A DNA stretch of 64,000 nt from Theileria orientalis strain Shintoku (taxonomy: Eukaryota; Apicomplexa; Aconoidasida; Piroplasmida; Theileriidae), in NCBI RefSeq assembly GCF_000740895.1, contig NC_025261.1, positions 1,736,001 to 1,800,000 on the forward strand, in the 5' to 3' direction. The translations under genes were made by a program, and so were the position numbers. Below the pieces are notes generated by a model. That model was given only the letters and a program-made list of their open reading frames with translations. It did not search any database and had not been told where the DNA came from. Shown piece after piece: positions 42,601 through 50,514 of the stretch; positions within the stretch are counted from its first letter, which is position 1; each line of letters begins with the position of its first letter.

Positions 42601-45600
42601 AATTTGATATCTAAACCCACAAATTTAAGAACTACAACGTAATTGGTTGCATCGTGATCTACTGATTTGGGATATTCACCTCCACGTTGTTCTTTATCGT
42701 ATTCCCACAATAAAACATCGTCTAGCATCAATTGGGTACAACTAACACCATTGGCAATCTGATATGTAACCACGTTTCCGCTTGTAGACGAACTGTATTC
42801 TTTAGAAGCTAGTTCCAAATTTTTGGTTGCATCGGAAGGATCCGCCTTTAAAAGTTTAACTTTTGGTTGAGCAGTGCCTCCTGATTCGGTTGTAGTTCCT
42901 GTAGTTGCTCCAGGTTGGCCAGATCCACCTGTTGGTGGAGTAGCAGCTTGTCCACTTTCAGGTTGAGTTGGTGGAGTAGAAGCAGGTTGAGTTGGTGGAG
43001 TAGAAGCAGGTTGAGTTGGTGGTGTAGTTGCTGCTCCAGGTTGAGGTGGTGTAGCAGGGGCTCCACTTTCAGGTGCTGGAGGAGTAGTAGCAGGCTGTTG
43101 TCCAGCTGTTTTGGGTACGGTGCCCTGTTCTGTAGTAGCTTGTTGTCCGGCACTAGCTGGTGAACCTGATGGTGGTGCAGCTGTACCAGTGCCCTGTTTA
43201 GAACTAGGCTGTGATTGTGATTGATCATCATCTTCGTCATCATCTAGCGAAATGGACATTGCAGTACCAGAAGCAGAACCACCTGCAGTACCACCAGCAG
43301 TACCACCTGTTCTAGTTCTAGGCACACCGGTACCAGCAGATGGTGGAGCAGTTGAACCAGCTCCTCTGGCAGGAGTAGATTGTGCTTGCTTAGTGGATGC
43401 AGAAGTATCTTCTGTCCATTTACCGTCAGTTCCCTTATTGAACACCTTAGTTGAAGCACTAGTACCCTCTCCTATGTGGATGGTCAACTTGTTACCGCCT
43501 TCATAAACAATCTTATTGGCGTTTTCATTCTCTTTATCAGTTTTCCAAATTTCCACCTTGTCATTATTCACGTAATCATTGGCACCGTTAAAAGCGAATC
43601 CCTTTTTAGCAGTAAATGTTCTAACGTTGTTGTTGAAAATGTTACTGTAAAAGTGACTATCATGTTCATACCGGATATTCACTGACTTTGGAGTTACTTT
43701 TGATAAATCAACTTCATTCCATGGATCGTTCTTATTATTTCTGATAAACAACTTAGTCTTGTTATCTGGCATGTGAACAGTAACTGCCTTACCATCGTTA
43801 TTTAAACTATCCACTTCAATCTTATTGGCGTTTTCATTCTCTATATCTGTTTTCCAAATTTCCACCTTATTATTATTAACATATTCATTGGCACAGTTAA
43901 AGGCGAAACCTTGTTTAGCCGTAAATGTTCTGAATCTGCCCTTTAGTACATTGTGGTAGAAATAACTTTGGTTAGGAAAATCTACGTTTATCGAGCTACG
44001 TGTAACTTTGGTTGTGTCAATCTCTTTCCATGGATCGTTACTACTACTTTTCTTAAATATCTTAGTCTTATTTCCAGTCAAGAATATTGTAACTGCTTTA
44101 CCATCGTTGGCTAAAAATTCAACCTCAACCCTAGAGGAATAATTGCTGGCGTTGGTCTCTTTCCATACTTCAGTTTTGTGGTCCTTAACAAGTTTGAAAG
44201 CGTTGTTATCTTTGGCAGTATAAATGACATATTCACCATCCTTTTTATATTCAAACTTGTCTTTGGACTTAGTGTCTGACTTTATGTTGAGATCAACTCC
44301 ATTTTTGGGAGTGGAAGGTTTGGCTGCTGGCGTACTAGACTGTGATTGAGAGGCAGTTTGCTTACTAGGTTCACCACCAGTTTTAGCATCCGCGGGTTTA
44401 GGTTGAGTTGAACGAGACGAAGGTTGTGCTTGACCGGTACCTGTAGAGGTTTTAGGTACTGTGGAAGTAGAATGAGTTTCAGAAGCTGATTTCCTAGCAG
44501 GTTGTTGAGATTCAGGAGCCTGTTCAGATTGGGACTGAGAACTAACTTGAGACTGAGTAGAGTCTTCAGATGGGGGTACAGCTGTTTGAGATTCAGAAGT
44601 GTCTTCCAATGTTTTAGGTTTAGAAGAGTCTTTTGTTTCACGGACAAATTTATGTTTATATAAACCTTCATCAGCTTTATCGTCCTCAAATTCTGGTTCA
44701 GTTGATTGTTCTTCTTGGGGAATTTCTACATTAGTTTCCTTACAGTTCCATTTGCCATCTTGATCTTTTTGGCAATTCACAAATAGTCCATCGAAATTCA
44801 ACAGTAGCCAACGATATTTTGCTTCATATTTCATTTTAAAGGGATACTTGGGATTAGGATTAGAAAAATCTTGACTCCAAACATCGGCTCCCTCTGACTT
44901 AACTAATGAACAATTGACGCCTTCTTTAAAATGATAGTAGAACACAAATTGATTATTAGGATCCTCAGTAATGCCATACTGGTTGGTAAAAAGTTGAACT
45001 AGATTTGTATCATCCTTAGGATCAATAGTATACAACACCAAACCTGGGTCGATTGCAGTCCATTTCCCATTCTCATCCATCGAATAAAAAATATTCGTTA
45101 AATCAAGTTGAAGCGCTAACCTATATTCAGATGGATCATAAATTAATGATTTCGGAAATTGCCCATCATCAACCTGATAATCGTAATGCCATAGATTCGT
45201 ATCCCAGAGCTTAATTAATGTACACTTCGAGTCGTCATTGAAGTAATAATTATACACATTTTCAACAAATTTGTCTTTATTGAATCTATACTTAGAGGAA
45301 TCAAGTTCCACAACATATTTAGAATCATTGGGATCAGGTTGATATAATTTAATATGATGGTGTGTAGTAGGTTTGGCAGTTTGAGGTGATGGTACAGGAA
45401 CTTTTTCATCTTTCTTAGTATCTTTGCTTTCCTTAGGAACTGTTGTACCTGGATTGCTTACTGTCAAGACACGCCATAATAGGGCCTTGCTACTGAAATG
45501 GAGGGAAAAATCACTAAAAGAGACAACCACCTCATCGTTTCCATAATAACTGACTGCCTTCGGATATGCTCCTTTATATTCGCTAACGCTATGCTTCCAA

Positions 45601-48600
45601 ATGGGCTCGTTATAAACACCAACTTCAGTACACTGGACCCCTTTTTTAAAAAAATAGTGCCCCTCATTGTTGCCAATCTTTCTGAAGTTGTATTTAGATT
45701 CATCGTTTACCTTAGGACTGCCCTTTGTTACAACATAGAATTTTGACATGTCCATTGCGACCACGGAAATTTCATTACGGCTTTTCCTAAGATTCAAGAA
45801 CTTGTGATTTTTATTCTCTGTATTCTGCCACAGAAGCCTCTTGTTATATCTTACATTAACTGGCTTGGCACTGTCACTGAAACGGTAAGTTAATTCATCT
45901 GCAAAATGGTCAATCGTGTCATCTATGTCTTGAATCTGGAGGTGGGAGTCGTGGGGGTGGTAGCCTAATTTAATATTGAGTTTGTCCTTATCATAATCAG
46001 AAACCGCAATTCTAGTAACGTAGCGGTCTCCGACACCTCTGTTCCATAATACTTCATCACCTCTCTTCACAGTAGATATATATGATGGAGGTATAGCAGT
46101 GAAAGTGTGAATACCATCCCAGTCGACTTTGTCATATGTAACATGATCCGTACTTTGCTTATTATTGACGTCAACGGCTAAATTAAGAAGAATTTCTCTA
46201 GATTTGTTGTCTACATCTGATATAACTAGCTTTTCTCCCTCCCAGTATTGGACCTTTTTAGCACACTCTTCCTCACCTCCGGCCTCGTATAGTATACTTC
46301 CTCCTTGTGTTACTAACATAAAGTCATAACCATCTATTGTGGAATACGTGGAAATTTGATCTTCTTTGACAGACTTATAACATGGACTCTCAACTTTAAT
46401 ATCAAGTTCAAGTATTAAATGTTTGGGGCCTTTATCGTAACAAATTGGTCGATCAAGTTCATCCGGTTTACGGTGGGAAGCTGTAGCAAGACTGGACACT
46501 GTAATATCAACTGATTCAGGTTGAGCAGTACCTGATCCAGACTGAGGCGGTGGTGTAGTGGGAGAACCTTCTCCACCTGATTCAGGTGAAATAGCTGTTC
46601 CACTTTCAGGTTGAGTTGGTGGAGTAGCAGCTTGTCCACTTTCAGGTTGAGTTGGTGGAGTAGCAGCTTGTCCACTTTCAGGTTGAGTTGGTGGAGTAGA
46701 AGCAGGTTGAGTTGGTGGAGTAGAAGCAGGTTGAGTTGGTGGTGTAGTTGCTGCTCCAGGTTGAGGTGGTGTAGCAGGGGCTCCACTTTCAGGTGCTGGA
46801 GGAGTAGTAGCAGGCTGTTGTCCAGCTGTTTTGGGTACGGTGCCCTGTTCTGTAGTAGCTTGTTGTCCGGCACTAGCTGGTGAACCTGATGGTGGTGCAG
46901 CTGTACCAGTGCCCTGTTTAGAACTAGGCTGTGATTGTGATTGATCATCATCTTCGTCATCATCTAGCGAAATGGACATTGCAGTACCAGAAGCAGAACC
47001 ACCTGCAGTACCACCAGCAGTACCACCTGTTCTAGTTCTAGGCACACCGGTACCAGCAGATGGTGGAGCAGTTGAACCAGCTCCTCTGGCAGGAGTAGAT
47101 TGTGCTTGCTTAGTGGATGCAGAAGTATCTTCTGTCCATTTACCGTCAGTTCCCTTATTGAACACCTTAGTTGAAGCACTAGTACCCTCTCCTATGTGGA
47201 TGGTCAACTTGTTACCGCCTTCATAAACAATCTTATTGGCGTTTTCATTCTCTTTATCAGTTTTCCAAATTTCCACCTTGTCATTATTAACATATTCATT
47301 GGCACCGTTAAAAGCGAATCCCTTTTTAGCAGTAAATGTTCTAACGTTGTTGTTGAAAATGTTACTGTAAAAGTGACTATCATGTTCATACCGGATATTC
47401 ACTGACTTTGGAGTTACTTTTGATAAATCAACTTCATTCCATGGATCGTTCTTATTATTTCTGATAAACAACTTAGTCTTGTTATCTGGCATGTGAACAG
47501 TAACTGCCTTACCATCGTTATTTAAACTATCCACTTCAATCTTATTGGCGTTTTCATTCTCTATAACTGTTTTCCAAATTTCCACCTTATTATTATTAAC
47601 ATATTCATTGGCACAGTTAAAGGCGAAACCTTGTTTAGCCGTAAATGTTCTACAGCTACCCTTTAGTTCATTGTGGTAGAAATAACTTTGGTTAGGATAA
47701 TTGATGTTTACTGAACCCCGAGTTACTTTGGATGTGTCAATCTCGTTCCATGGATCGTTACTACTACTTTTCTTAAATATCTTAGTCTTATTTCCAGTCA
47801 AGAATATTGTAACTGCTTTACCATCGTTGGCTAAAAATTCAACCTCAACCCTAGAGGAATAATTGCTGGCGTTGGTCTCTTTCCATACTTCAGTTTTGTG
47901 GTCCTTAACAAGTTTGAAAGCGTTGTTATCTTTGGCAGTATAAATGACATATTCACCTTCCTTTTTGTATTCAAACTTGTCTTTGGACTTAGAGTCTGAC
48001 TTTATGTTGAGATCAACTCCATTTTGGGGAGTGGAAGGTTTGGCTGTACCAGACTGGCTATCTCCTGACCATTTTCCATCAGATCCCTTAGTAATCACTT
48101 TTGTAGAACCATTGGAAAATTGAATTGTTATTTTGTTCCCTTCATTGACAATCTTATTTGAATACTCATTCTCTTTATCAGTTTTCCAAAGTTCAACCTT
48201 TTTATTATTAACATATTTATTGGCACAGTTAAAAGCAAATCCTGATTTAGCAGTAAAGGTTCTAGTCTCTCCCTTTAGTTCACATTTATAAGAGTAACTT
48301 TCGTAAGAATAATCTACGTTAACTGACTCCGGATTTACTTTGTTTAAATCTATTTCAGTCCACGATTTATTGGCATTTTCTTTTATAAACACCTTATTCT
48401 TACCACCATCTAAACACACAGTAACTGCTTTACTGTCATCAAAAATTTCAACTTCTACCTTGCTGGCATAATTAGTGTCGCCAGAGGCCTTCCATACTTC
48501 AGTATTATCGTCCTTAACCAGTTTGAAGGCATTGTTTCCCTTGGGAGTATAAGTGGCGTAATAACCTTCCTTTTTATAGTCAAACTTGTCACTGGGCTTA

Positions 48601-49343
48601 GTATCAGAATTGATGTTGATATCAACACCTGTTTTAGAAGTAGAGGATTTAGGTTCTGATGTACCAGATGTTGGTGCAGGTGTACCAGCTCCCGGGGCAG
48701 GAGTAGCTTGTGATTGTGATGATTGTGTTTGACTGGTATCCGTAGAGGTTTTGGGTGGTGATGAACTAGGCTGTTGTACGGCTGGTTTGCTAGTGGCAGT
48801 ACTTCCCTGACCAGAAGTGGGTTGTCCAGCACTTGCTTGTTGTGCAACTGAACTTACTGGTTTGCTAGTGGCAGTACTTCCCTGACCAGAAGTGGGTTGT
48901 CCAGCACTAGCTGGTGAACCAGATGTTGGTGCAGCTGTACCAGTGCCCTGTTTAGAACTAGGTTGTGATTCCGATTTAGCATCTGATTCTTCTTCTTCAT
49001 CACTATCCAGTGAAATCGAGATTGGAGTACTAGCAGTACTACCTGCAGAGGTAGTACCTGCTCTAGCCCTTGGAACAGGAGACGCACTAGCTGTACCTGA
49101 TTGACCCGTCTGAGCGCCACCTGAAGTATCTTGAGGTTTAGAAGCTACAGAGGATGTCTCAGTAGCAGCAGGAGGTGTAGTACTAGCTCCTTCAGCTGTA
49201 ACGGATTCAGACCCGCCTGAACCTCCAGAAGGTGTGGTACTAGAAGAATTGTGTGTAATAGATACCGCTGATTCTACGGGTTTGGATCCATATTTTACAA
49301 ATAGGCATAAAAATATGGCTATAAGATTGCGATAGAGGTTCAT
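39633..49343 (-). CDS. SVSP-like secreted multi-FAINT protein, 3236 residues, with large internal duplications
   Basis: Uninterrupted 9.7-kb frame; ATG at 49343. The signal peptide MNLYRNLIAIFLCLFVKYGS is shared with the 2670-residue gene. Then come an S/T/G/Q/P-rich region with two short repeats, a first set of FAINT-type units (KVELWKTDKENEYSNKI-like), a non-repetitive FAINT group in the middle (about 1050-1500), a second copy of the first set, and four tandem two-domain FAINT modules at the C terminus. Those modules carry LLWEYDKEQRGGEYPKS and LLWEH(D/N)(T/A)SQQGGKHPKS and are joined by TPPTQPESGQAA linkers. Acidic clusters LDDDEDDD recur. SVSPs of Theileria are secreted into the host cell and are polymorphic; function unknown. 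In-frame multiples of three in every repeat show selection for an open frame. Confidence 0.88.
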   Translation of the reverse strand: MNLYRNLIAIFLCLFVKYGSKPVESAVSITHNSSSTTPSGGSGGSESVTAEGASTTPPAATETSSVASKPQDTSGGAQTGQSGTASASPVPRARAGTTSAGSTASTPISISLDSDEEEESDAKSESQPSSKQGTGTAAPTSGSPASAGQPTSGQGSTATSKPVSSVAQQASAGQPTSGQGSTATSKPAVQQPSSSPPKTSTDTSQTQSSQSQATPAPGAGTPAPTSGTSEPKSSTSKTGVDININSDTKPSDKFDYKKEGYYATYTPKGNNAFKLVKDDNTEVWKASGDTNYASKVEVEIFDDSKAVTVCLDGGKNKVFIKENANKSWTEIDLNKVNPESVNVDYSYESYSYKCELKGETRTFTAKSGFAFNCANKYVNNKKVELWKTDKENEYSNKIVNEGNKITIQFSNGSTKVITKGSDGKWSGDSQSGTAKPSTPQNGVDLNIKSDSKSKDKFEYKKEGEYVIYTAKDNNAFKLVKDHKTEVWKETNASNYSSRVEVEFLANDGKAVTIFLTGNKTKIFKKSSSNDPWNEIDTSKVTRGSVNINYPNQSYFYHNELKGSCRTFTAKQGFAFNCANEYVNNNKVEIWKTVIENENANKIEVDSLNNDGKAVTVHMPDNKTKLFIRNNKNDPWNEVDLSKVTPKSVNIRYEHDSHFYSNIFNNNVRTFTAKKGFAFNGANEYVNNDKVEIWKTDKENENANKIVYEGGNKLTIHIGEGTSASTKVFNKGTDGKWTEDTSASTKQAQSTPARGAGSTAPPSAGTGVPRTRTGGTAGGTAGGSASGTAMSISLDDDEDDDQSQSQPSSKQGTGTAAPPSGSPASAGQQATTEQGTVPKTAGQQPATTPPAPESGAPATPPQPGAATTPPTQPASTPPTQPASTPPTQPESGQAATPPTQPESGQAATPPTQPESGTAISPESGGEGSPTTPPPQSGSGTAQPESVDITVSSLATASHRKPDELDRPICYDKGPKHLILELDIKVESPCYKSVKEDQISTYSTIDGYDFMLVTQGGSILYEAGGEEECAKKVQYWEGEKLVISDVDNKSREILLNLAVDVNNKQSTDHVTYDKVDWDGIHTFTAIPPSYISTVKRGDEVLWNRGVGDRYVTRIAVSDYDKDKLNIKLGYHPHDSHLQIQDIDDTIDHFADELTYRFSDSAKPVNVRYNKRLLWQNTENKNHKFLNLRKSRNEISVVAMDMSKFYVVTKGSPKVNDESKYNFRKIGNNEGHYFFKKGVQCTEVGVYNEPIWKHSVSEYKGAYPKAVSYYGNDEVVVSFSDFSLHFSSKALLWRVLTVSNPGTTVPKESKDTKKDEKVPVPSPQTAKPTTHHHIKLYQPDPNDSKYVVELDSSKYRFNKDKFVENVYNYYFNDDSKCTLIKLWDTNLWHYDYQVDDGQFPKSLIYDPSEYRLALQLDLTNIFYSMDENGKWTAIDPGLVLYTIDPKDDTNLVQLFTNQYGITEDPNNQFVFYYHFKEGVNCSLVKSEGADVWSQDFSNPNPKYPFKMKYEAKYRWLLLNFDGLFVNCQKDQDGKWNCKETNVEIPQEEQSTEPEFEDDKADEGLYKHKFVRETKDSSKPKTLEDTSESQTAVPPSEDSTQSQVSSQSQSEQAPESQQPARKSASETHSTSTVPKTSTGTGQAQPSSRSTQPKPADAKTGGEPSKQTASQSQSSTPAAKPSTPKNGVDLNIKSDTKSKDKFEYKKDGEYVIYTAKDNNAFKLVKDHKTEVWKETNASNYSSRVEVEFLANDGKAVTIFLTGNKTKIFKKSSSNDPWKEIDTTKVTRSSINVDFPNQSYFYHNVLKGRFRTFTAKQGFAFNCANEYVNNNKVEIWKTDIENENANKIEVDSLNNDGKAVTVHMPDNKTKLFIRNNKNDPWNEVDLSKVTPKSVNIRYEHDSHFYSNIFNNNVRTFTAKKGFAFNGANDYVNNDKVEIWKTDKENENANKIVYEGGNKLTIHIGEGTSASTKVFNKGTDGKWTEDTSASTKQAQSTPARGAGSTAPPSAGTGVPRTRTGGTAGGTAGGSASGTAMSISLDDDEDDDQSQSQPSSKQGTGTAAPPSGSPASAGQQATTEQGTVPKTAGQQPATTPPAPESGAPATPPQPGAATTPPTQPASTPPTQPASTPPTQPESGQAATPPTGGSGQPGATTGTTTESGGTAQPKVKLLKADPSDATKNLELASKEYSSSTSGNVVTYQIANGVSCTQLMLDDVLLWEYDKEQRGGEYPKSVDHDATNYVVVLKFVGLDIKFENTTEGWVFTESGPLAVKFHVVDPNDATKTVELASNNLTVTPSGDITTFTIADNVNCTKLLYGPILLWEHDTSQQGGKHPKSLVYTRSTETLVLKFEGIDVTFAKNDQGQWEFTETDTSAGGQAATPPTQPESGQAATPPTQPESGQAATPPTQPESGQAATPPPQPGAGTGTTPPAGGSDQPGATTGTTTESGGTAQPKVKLLKADPSDATKNLELASKEYSSSTSGNVVTYQIANGVSCTQLMLDDVLLWEYDKEQRGGEYPKSVDHDATNYVVVLKFVGLDIKFENTTEGWVFTESGPLAVKFHVVDPNDATKTVELASNNLTVTPSGDITTFTIADNVNCTKLLYGPILLWEHNASQQGGKHPKSLVYTRSTETLVLKFEGIDVTFAKNDQGQWEFTETDTSAGGQAATPPTQPESGQAATPPTQPESGQAATPPPQPGAGTGTTPPAGGSDQPGATTGTTTESGGTAQPKVKLLKADPSDATKNLELASKEYSSSTSGNVVTYQIANGVSCTQLMLDDVLLWEYDKEQRGGEYPKSVDHDATNYVVVLKFVGLDIKFENTTEGWVFTESGPLTVKFHVVDPNDATKTVELASNNLTVTPSGDITTFTIADNVNCTKLLYGPILLWEHNASQQGGKHPKSLVYTRSTETLVLKFEGIDVTFAKNNEGGWEFTETDTSAGGQAATPPTQPESGQAATPPPQPGAGTGTTTESGGTAQPKVKLLKADPSDATKNLELASKEYSSSTSGNVVTYQIANGVSCTQLMLDDVLLWEYDKEQRGGEYPKSVDHDATNYVVVLKFVGLDIKFENTTEGWVFTESGPLAVKFHVVDPNDATKTVELASNNLTVTPSGDITTFTIADNVNCTKLLYGPILLWEHDTSQQGGKHPKSLVYTRSTETLVLKFEGIDVTFAKNDQGQWEFTETDTSAGGQAATPPTQPESGQAATPPTQPESGQAATPPPQPGAGTGTTPPAGGSDQSGEGAAPTN
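39663..42930 (-). repeat. Four tandem copies of a two-FAINT module (about 0.74-0.86 kb each)
   Basis: Matching landmarks occur at 39958, 40702, 41527 and 42385, giving spacings of 744, 825 and 858 bases. The differences come from the number of TPPTQPESGQAA linker units. Copies are nearly identical apart from scattered codons (DTSQQ in the first and fourth, NASQQ in the second and third; one copy has TVKFH for AVKFH). Confidence 0.95.
42933..44328 (-). repeat. 1.4-kb internal duplication, copy A
   Basis: Nearly identical to 46653-48048 at a constant 3720-base offset. The unit covers the P/Q/T linker, the acidic cluster and the downstream FAINT units. The copies diverge abruptly at both ends and differ at a few codons near 43930-44020. 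Confidence 0.93.
46653..48048 (-). repeat. 1.4-kb internal duplication, copy B
   Basis: Partner of 42933-44328. It carries the same antisense frames by coincidence of sequence, which confirms near identity over the whole length. Confidence 0.93.
48786..48898 (-). repeat. Short tandem repeat coding ASAGQPTSGQGSTATSKP
   Basis: Two copies of a unit encoding SAGQPTSGQGSTATSKP, separated by a few residues, near the N-terminal region of the 3236-residue protein. Confidence 0.85.
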
Positions 49344-49371
49344 ATAAATTTTTTATATTACATAAATCAGA

Positions 49372-49553
49372 CTTAGAAACATCATCTTTTATATGGTACA
49401 TATTTTAACCTTGTCAAATGGTTATAACAGTGAAAAATGGAGACGTTAGTATTGTCTCGACAAAAGCAGAGGCCGATAAAAATAATATTTCTTTTTATCA
49501 GCCAATCAGTTAAAAATTATTAACCGAATACAAAGTACCATATACAAACTTAC
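49372..49553 (-). other. Putative 182-base 5'-UTR intron of the 3236-residue gene
   Basis: Donor ACAT|GTAAGT at 49553 and acceptor TTCTAAG| at 49372 on the minus strand, 182 bases, same as the copy at 35290-35471 and almost identical in sequence. It ends 28 bases before the ATG. Confidence 0.5.
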
Positions 49554-49590
49554 ATGTTAAGCGAGAGTGATCGTTCGAACAATCCATCCA

Positions 49591-49610
49591 AGATTCCAAC
49601 AGTCATGGGG
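49591..49610 (-). promoter_or_regulatory. FAINT-array upstream element
   Basis: Plus-strand AGATTCCAACAGTCATGGGG. It is 248 bases before the ATG, exactly as in the other giant gene, or about 65 if the leader intron is spliced. Confidence 0.55.
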
Positions 49611-50514
49611 TTCCAAATTTAAGTTTTTTATTTTATTATATACACACAAGTGATTTTGATAAGTTCAAATCGACCAACTACGTGCTCATATGTAAACCTA
49701 CTATTTTTTATAACATTTCTATCAAACTTTATCCAAATGGGCTGTCTATTTCTTGTCATATTTTCCCTTCCTGCAATAACCTGATGTGTAGCCGTTAATT
49801 AAACTTTAAAAGGTCCATTCATTTGAGAGTAAAATCTGATCTAAAATAATATATGCAAACACATGATTGTGATACAGTAGATAAATCCTCAAACTCGCTT
49901 AGGCGATTGCAGGTGGCATCATACCTCATGCCACCAGCACAACCTCACAGATTTGGCATAGCTTTTAGAATTTAACCAAAATAATAGATTTTCACTTATT
50001 TAATACGTCGTATTCCATTCACTAGTCTTCGACGAATACGATTCAAAGTCACACATAAACCAGGCATATATAACGTGTATTATGCATTTTGGACTACATT
50101 ACAACCTTTTTGTGCTGTCTAAGCTGCATTTCGTCCATGTGTGGTGAGTGTTAAAAGTGAAATGAGACTGTTTTTCGTCCGCCTTAAGTGTGTGCGCTAC
50201 GTGTGTTTCAATGACGATTTCGTCTTTCTAAAGTTACTTGAAGTGATTTGAAATGATTCACAGATGATGATACCTCTGTTTAATCTATAGAAGTGAGTTA
50301 GATTAATCGCAGAGGCAAAGACAAATAGTGGCATAAACGGGAGTATGAGTAGTGAACCCCTTAGGCCAGTGAACATTGGAGCCTTAAACCAAAACTTAAA
50401 CGATGATTATACACTTGTTAAACCGATTTAAACTTAAAGCCTGACTTGAAAGAGCGTTATAAGCACCCTCGAGACTCTGCATACAGAGAGTTTAGACCAT
50501 ATAGCCACAAGCGG
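49611..50514. other. Intergenic region
   Basis: About 0.9 kb. It contains a short GC-rich inverted repeat at 49909-49938 (GGTGGCAT, 8-base loop, ATGCCACC). Otherwise AT-rich with no gene recognised. Confidence 0.5.
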
